Source of the DNA: JBECKQ01 sp040235375
GTDB taxonomy: Bacteria > Planctomycetota > Phycisphaerae > UBA1845
Assembly: GCA_040235375.1 (NCBI GenBank)
Contig: JBECKQ010000358.1
Location: forward strand, 1 to 9,125
Reading direction: 5' to 3'
DNA length: 9,125 nucleotides
This document shows, piece by piece, positions 6,845-9,125 of this stretch. The notes beneath the pieces were generated by a model that made no database searches, had not been told where the DNA came from, and saw nothing but the letters and a program-made list of their open reading frames with translations. Positions within the stretch are counted from its first letter, which is position 1. The number at the start of each line of letters is the position of its first letter. A program made the translations under genes and the position numbers.

Positions 6845-6896
6845 GGGCAGTCTATGCCCGGCACCATCGGGATGGTATTCGAGCCGGCATGCTCGA
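6845..6896 (-). ncRNA. Candidate structured leader of the protease mRNA, three hairpins
   Basis: Three perfect stems lie within 52 nt: 6845-6849/6855-6859 (GGGCA/TGCCC, 5-nt loop), 6863-6867/6872-6876 (ACCAT/ATGGT, 4-nt loop) and 6879-6884/6891-6896 (TCGAGC/GCTCGA, 6-nt loop). A competing stem, 6854-6861 with 6884-6890 (ATGCCCGG against CCGGCAT, one bulge), would enclose the middle hairpin and exclude the first and third. The stretch lies within the presumed protease leader. No known RNA family is recognised, and short stems arise by chance in GC-rich DNA. Confidence 0.3.
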
Positions 6897-6970
6897 TGTT
6901 GCTCGTCCATCCGGAAGAGCGGAGAAAGCGCGAACATGTCGTTGCTGCGTAACATCCTGTCAATGCAAGC

Positions 6971-7000
6971 GTTATATGGCGTGGATGCGGCTCCTGGCAA
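6971..7000 (-). promoter_or_regulatory. Possible protease promoter (TTGCCA - 18 nt - TATAAC)
   Basis: On the minus strand, TTGCCA (7000-6995) and TATAAC (6976-6971) each match 5 of 6 consensus bases, with an 18-nt spacer. Transcription would begin near 6964 and give a long leader of about 158 nt that includes the hairpin cluster. Confidence 0.45.
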
Positions 7001-7175
7001 CCCTTCGCCAACTGGCCCATCCACAACTTTCGACCGATCACCCGCCTGGGCCTCTGACGGGGGGGGCGCAGGCCGGCACGCGAGTCGTGGTCGCGCGGTC
7101 GCCTTCCTCGTCCATCCGATGCCGCGGTTGCCTGCCTCTTGCTCCGACCGTCGCTGGGCTCTTTGCCGCGCCGCG

Positions 7176-7204
7176 TTCACAACATGCTCATCGGCAGCTA
7201 TAGT
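7176..7204 (+). promoter_or_regulatory. ileS: Likely ileS promoter (TTCACA - 17 nt - TATAGT)
   Basis: TTCACA (7176-7181) and TATAGT (7199-7204) each match 5 of 6 sigma-70 consensus bases, with an ideal 17-nt spacer. The predicted leader is about 62 nt. It ends in GGGGA (7262-7266), 6 nt before the ileS ATG, which can act as a weak Shine-Dalgarno. Confidence 0.55.
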
Positions 7205-7272
7205 TACGCGATTCCAATGTCCGACGTGGGCTGTCCTGAACCGGTCCGCCCGCAATCCCCCGGGGATATGCC

Positions 7273-9125
7273 ATGGCCTTCGAAAAAGTTGACGCCAAAG
7301 TTGATTTTGTCCACCTCGAGCATGAAGTGCTCGAATTCTGGAAAGAGGCGGACACTTTTCACAAGCTCCGTGCCCAGAATGCCGGCAAAACGCCGTGGTC
7401 CTTCCTCGACGGGCCGATTACGGCCAACAACCCCATGGGCGTTCACCACGCCTGGGGCCGCACCCTGAAGGACACGTTCCAGCGCTACTTCGCCGCCACC
7501 GGCCACGACCTCCGCTACCAGAATGGGTTCGACTGCCAGGGCCTGTGGGTCGAGGTCGAGGTCGAAAAGGACAACAGTTTCTCCACCAAGCAGCAGATCG
7601 AGGAGTACGGCCTCGACCGCTTCACCGAGGAGTGCAAAGAGCGCGTCCGCAAGTACTCCGCCATTCAGACCGAGCAGTCGATCCGCCTCGGTTATTGGAT
7701 GGACTGGTCCGACTCGTACTTCACCATGTCGGACGAGAACAACTACACCATCTGGTCCTACCTCAAGAAGTGCCACGAGCTCGGCTATCTGTACAAAGGC
7801 ACGGACGTGATGCCCTGGTCCGGCCGGGCGGGCTGTGCCTACTCGCACATGGAGATCGCCGAAGGCCGCCGCCTCAGCGTGCACACCTCCGTTTTCGTCC
7901 GTTTCCCCTTGCGGGGCCGGAAGAACGAATACCTGCTGATTTGGACGACGACGCCCTGGACGCTGACCTCGAACACCGCGGCGGCCGTCAACTCGGAGCT
8001 CGAGTACGTCAAGCTCCGGGCCAAGAAAGACGGCGCCCTGTACTACTTCGCCGCCGAAAACCTCAACTATCAGCGGCTCGCCACGGAGTACAAGGAAGGC
8101 TTCGGCTCGCGGCCCTGGCCGGAAGGCGTTCCCAAGCTCAAGACCATCCACCAGATCTTCCAGGAGCAGGGCGGCTACGAGATCGAGGGCCATATCCCCG
8201 GCAGCGAGATGATGGACTGGACCTACGATGGGCCGTTCGACGAGCTGCCGGCGCAGCAGCGGGCCGGCGGCTATGCCCAGCCGCTCGACCTGATTCCGCC
8301 GGAGGAGCGCGACCTGCCGGCTGGACGCGACGCGCACCGCGTCTTCGATCCCGGGCGCGACCCGCGAGGCGAGGCATACGTCGTGGCGGGTGAGGGTACG
8401 GGCATCGTCCACTCCGCCCCTGGTTGCGGCGACGTTGACCACCTGTGGGGCAAGTACTTCCGCCTGCCGGCCATCGCGCCGCTCGATGACGAAGGCCGCT
8501 TCGTCGAGGGCTTCGGCGATCTGACCGGCCGGCGGGCCATCGATCGCGAAACGACGAGGTTGATCATCGAGGACCTTCGCCAGAAGGGTCTGCTCGTCGC
8601 GACCGAGGAGTACCCCCACATCTACCCGCACTGCTGGCGCACGGGCGATGAGCTCGTCTTCCGCCTCGTCGCCGAGTGGTACATCTCCATGGACTGGCGC
8701 GACGACATCAAAGCGATGGCCAAGCGCGTGAACTGGCTGCCGCCGGCGATGCGCGGCCTCGAGCGCGAACTCGAGTGGCTCAGCTCGATGCGCGACTGGA
8801 TGATCTCGAAGAAGCGCTACTGGGGTCTCGCCCTGCCCATCTGGGAATGCAAGTGCGGCAACTTCATCGTCATCGGCAGCCGCGAGGAGCTCAAACAGCG
8901 CGCCGTCGAAGGCTGGGACGAGTTCGAGGGCCACTCGCCGCACCGCCCGTACGTCGATACGGTCAAGATCAAGTGCGACAAGTGCGGCGAGCTCGTCTCA
9001 CGGGTGCCCGACGTGGGCAATCCGTGGCTCGATGCGGGCATCGTTGCTTACTCGACGACCCGCTACAACACGGACCGCGAGTACTGGAGCAAGTGGATCC
9101 CCGCCGACCTCATCACCGAGTGCTT
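7273..9125 (+). CDS. ileS: Isoleucyl-tRNA synthetase with GVHH signature motif, 3' end beyond window
   Basis: This enzyme charges tRNA-Ile with isoleucine in the cytoplasm. The first 617 residues are visible. The Rossmann core begins at SFLDGPITANNPMGVHHAWG. The class I HIGH position reads G56-V57-H58-H59, so its first and third residues are swapped relative to H-x-G-H. The CP1 editing domain is present: WTTTPWTL (224-231) and GTGIVHSAPGCGDVDH (375-390, with an Asp at the expected post-transfer editing position). The core resumes at ISKKRYWGLALPIW. Two cysteine pairs, C526-x-C528 and C568-x-x-C571, look like a zinc site. The usual FDSG motif reads WLDAG (585-589). The KMSKS loop and anticodon-binding domain lie past the right edge. 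The ATG at 7273 has GGGGA upstream. The GxHH motif suggests the mupirocin-resistant IleRS2 type. The gene identity is certain; the subtype is inferred. Confidence 0.96.
   Translation, partial: MAFEKVDAKVDFVHLEHEVLEFWKEADTFHKLRAQNAGKTPWSFLDGPITANNPMGVHHAWGRTLKDTFQRYFAATGHDLRYQNGFDCQGLWVEVEVEKDNSFSTKQQIEEYGLDRFTEECKERVRKYSAIQTEQSIRLGYWMDWSDSYFTMSDENNYTIWSYLKKCHELGYLYKGTDVMPWSGRAGCAYSHMEIAEGRRLSVHTSVFVRFPLRGRKNEYLLIWTTTPWTLTSNTAAAVNSELEYVKLRAKKDGALYYFAAENLNYQRLATEYKEGFGSRPWPEGVPKLKTIHQIFQEQGGYEIEGHIPGSEMMDWTYDGPFDELPAQQRAGGYAQPLDLIPPEERDLPAGRDAHRVFDPGRDPRGEAYVVAGEGTGIVHSAPGCGDVDHLWGKYFRLPAIAPLDDEGRFVEGFGDLTGRRAIDRETTRLIIEDLRQKGLLVATEEYPHIYPHCWRTGDELVFRLVAEWYISMDWRDDIKAMAKRVNWLPPAMRGLERELEWLSSMRDWMISKKRYWGLALPIWECKCGNFIVIGSREELKQRAVEGWDEFEGHSPHRPYVDTVKIKCDKCGELVSRVPDVGNPWLDAGIVAYSTTRYNTDREYWSKWIPADLITEC

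Larger units (their letters stand above)
6807..7272. other. Divergent intergenic spacer, HtrA-like protease / ileS
   Basis: This 466-bp spacer carries candidate promoters in both directions (6971-7000 minus, 7176-7204 plus), a cluster of hairpins at 6845-6896, and a run of eight G at 7059-7066. Open frames of up to 150 codons cross it on both strands, but their Arg/Pro/Ser-rich translations look non-coding and match nothing I recognise. I see no T-box element (no TGGNACC core) ahead of ileS and no tRNA. Confidence 0.6.

Noticed and set aside
6803..7255. A 150-codon minus-strand frame upstream of the protease, whose stop overlaps the TTG start
   Set aside because: The TTGA overlap hints at coupling, but the translation is Arg/Pro-rich with no recognisable features, and it would contain both candidate promoters.
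7255..7267. The palindrome ATCCCC-C-GGGGAT overlapping the ileS ribosome binding site
   Set aside because: A one-base centre cannot form a normal RNA hairpin, and G/C runs are common here. It is probably chance.
6807..7272. A T-box riboswitch ahead of ileS
   Set aside because: No T-box core (TGGNACC) or terminator hairpin is seen in the spacer.
7204..8943. A 579-codon antisense frame covering most of ileS
   Set aside because: Long for a shadow, but its composition (Val/Leu/Ala/Glu/Arg repeats) follows from high third-position GC in ileS, and no domain is recognisable.

Overview
This is a GC-rich bacterial window with mostly ordinary chromosomal genes. It contains seven protein-coding genes and no sign of mobile elements, CRISPR arrays, rRNA or tRNA. 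The gene types suggest a Planctomycetota member, perhaps Phycisphaerae-like. The clues are a secreted Asp/Asn-rich lipoprotein that appears to lead into FG-GAP repeats, a DUF434 protein, a TIM-barrel sugar-isomerase-like protein, few strong Shine-Dalgarno sites, and GTG and TTG starts. This assignment is an inference from gene style, not from a marker gene.

Layout from left to right. A 5'-complete lipoprotein gene on the minus strand (1-977) runs off the left edge. A divergent spacer (978-1366) leads to two plus-strand genes 10 nt apart: a three-helix DUF4190-like membrane protein (1367-2083) and a DUF434 protein (2094-2834). The second ends tail-to-tail, with a 26-bp overlap, against a minus-strand TIM-barrel isomerase-like gene (2809-3549). 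That gene and mutL (3712-5586) diverge from a 162-bp spacer whose single AT-rich box can be read as a -10 element on both strands. mutL converges on an inner-membrane-anchored HtrA/DegS-type protease (5634-6806, minus), with a short heptanucleotide repeat between them. A 466-bp divergent spacer follows, with a hairpin-rich stretch in the presumed protease leader. Last is ileS (7273 to the right edge), which is 5'-complete and cut after about 617 codons.

The genes do not form one pathway. MutL is mismatch repair and carries the endonuclease motif of organisms that lack MutH. IleRS is translation, HtrA is envelope protein quality control, and the lipoprotein is a surface or periplasmic protein. 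No new multi-gene system is evident. The points most worth following are: the IleRS signature motif, which is GVHH instead of HIGH and matches the altered motif reported for mupirocin hyper-resistant IleRS2 enzymes; the isomerase-like protein, which appears to have lost its metal ligands; the DUF434 protein, whose aspartate pattern resembles PIN/NYN nucleases; and the possible competing RNA structures upstream of the protease.
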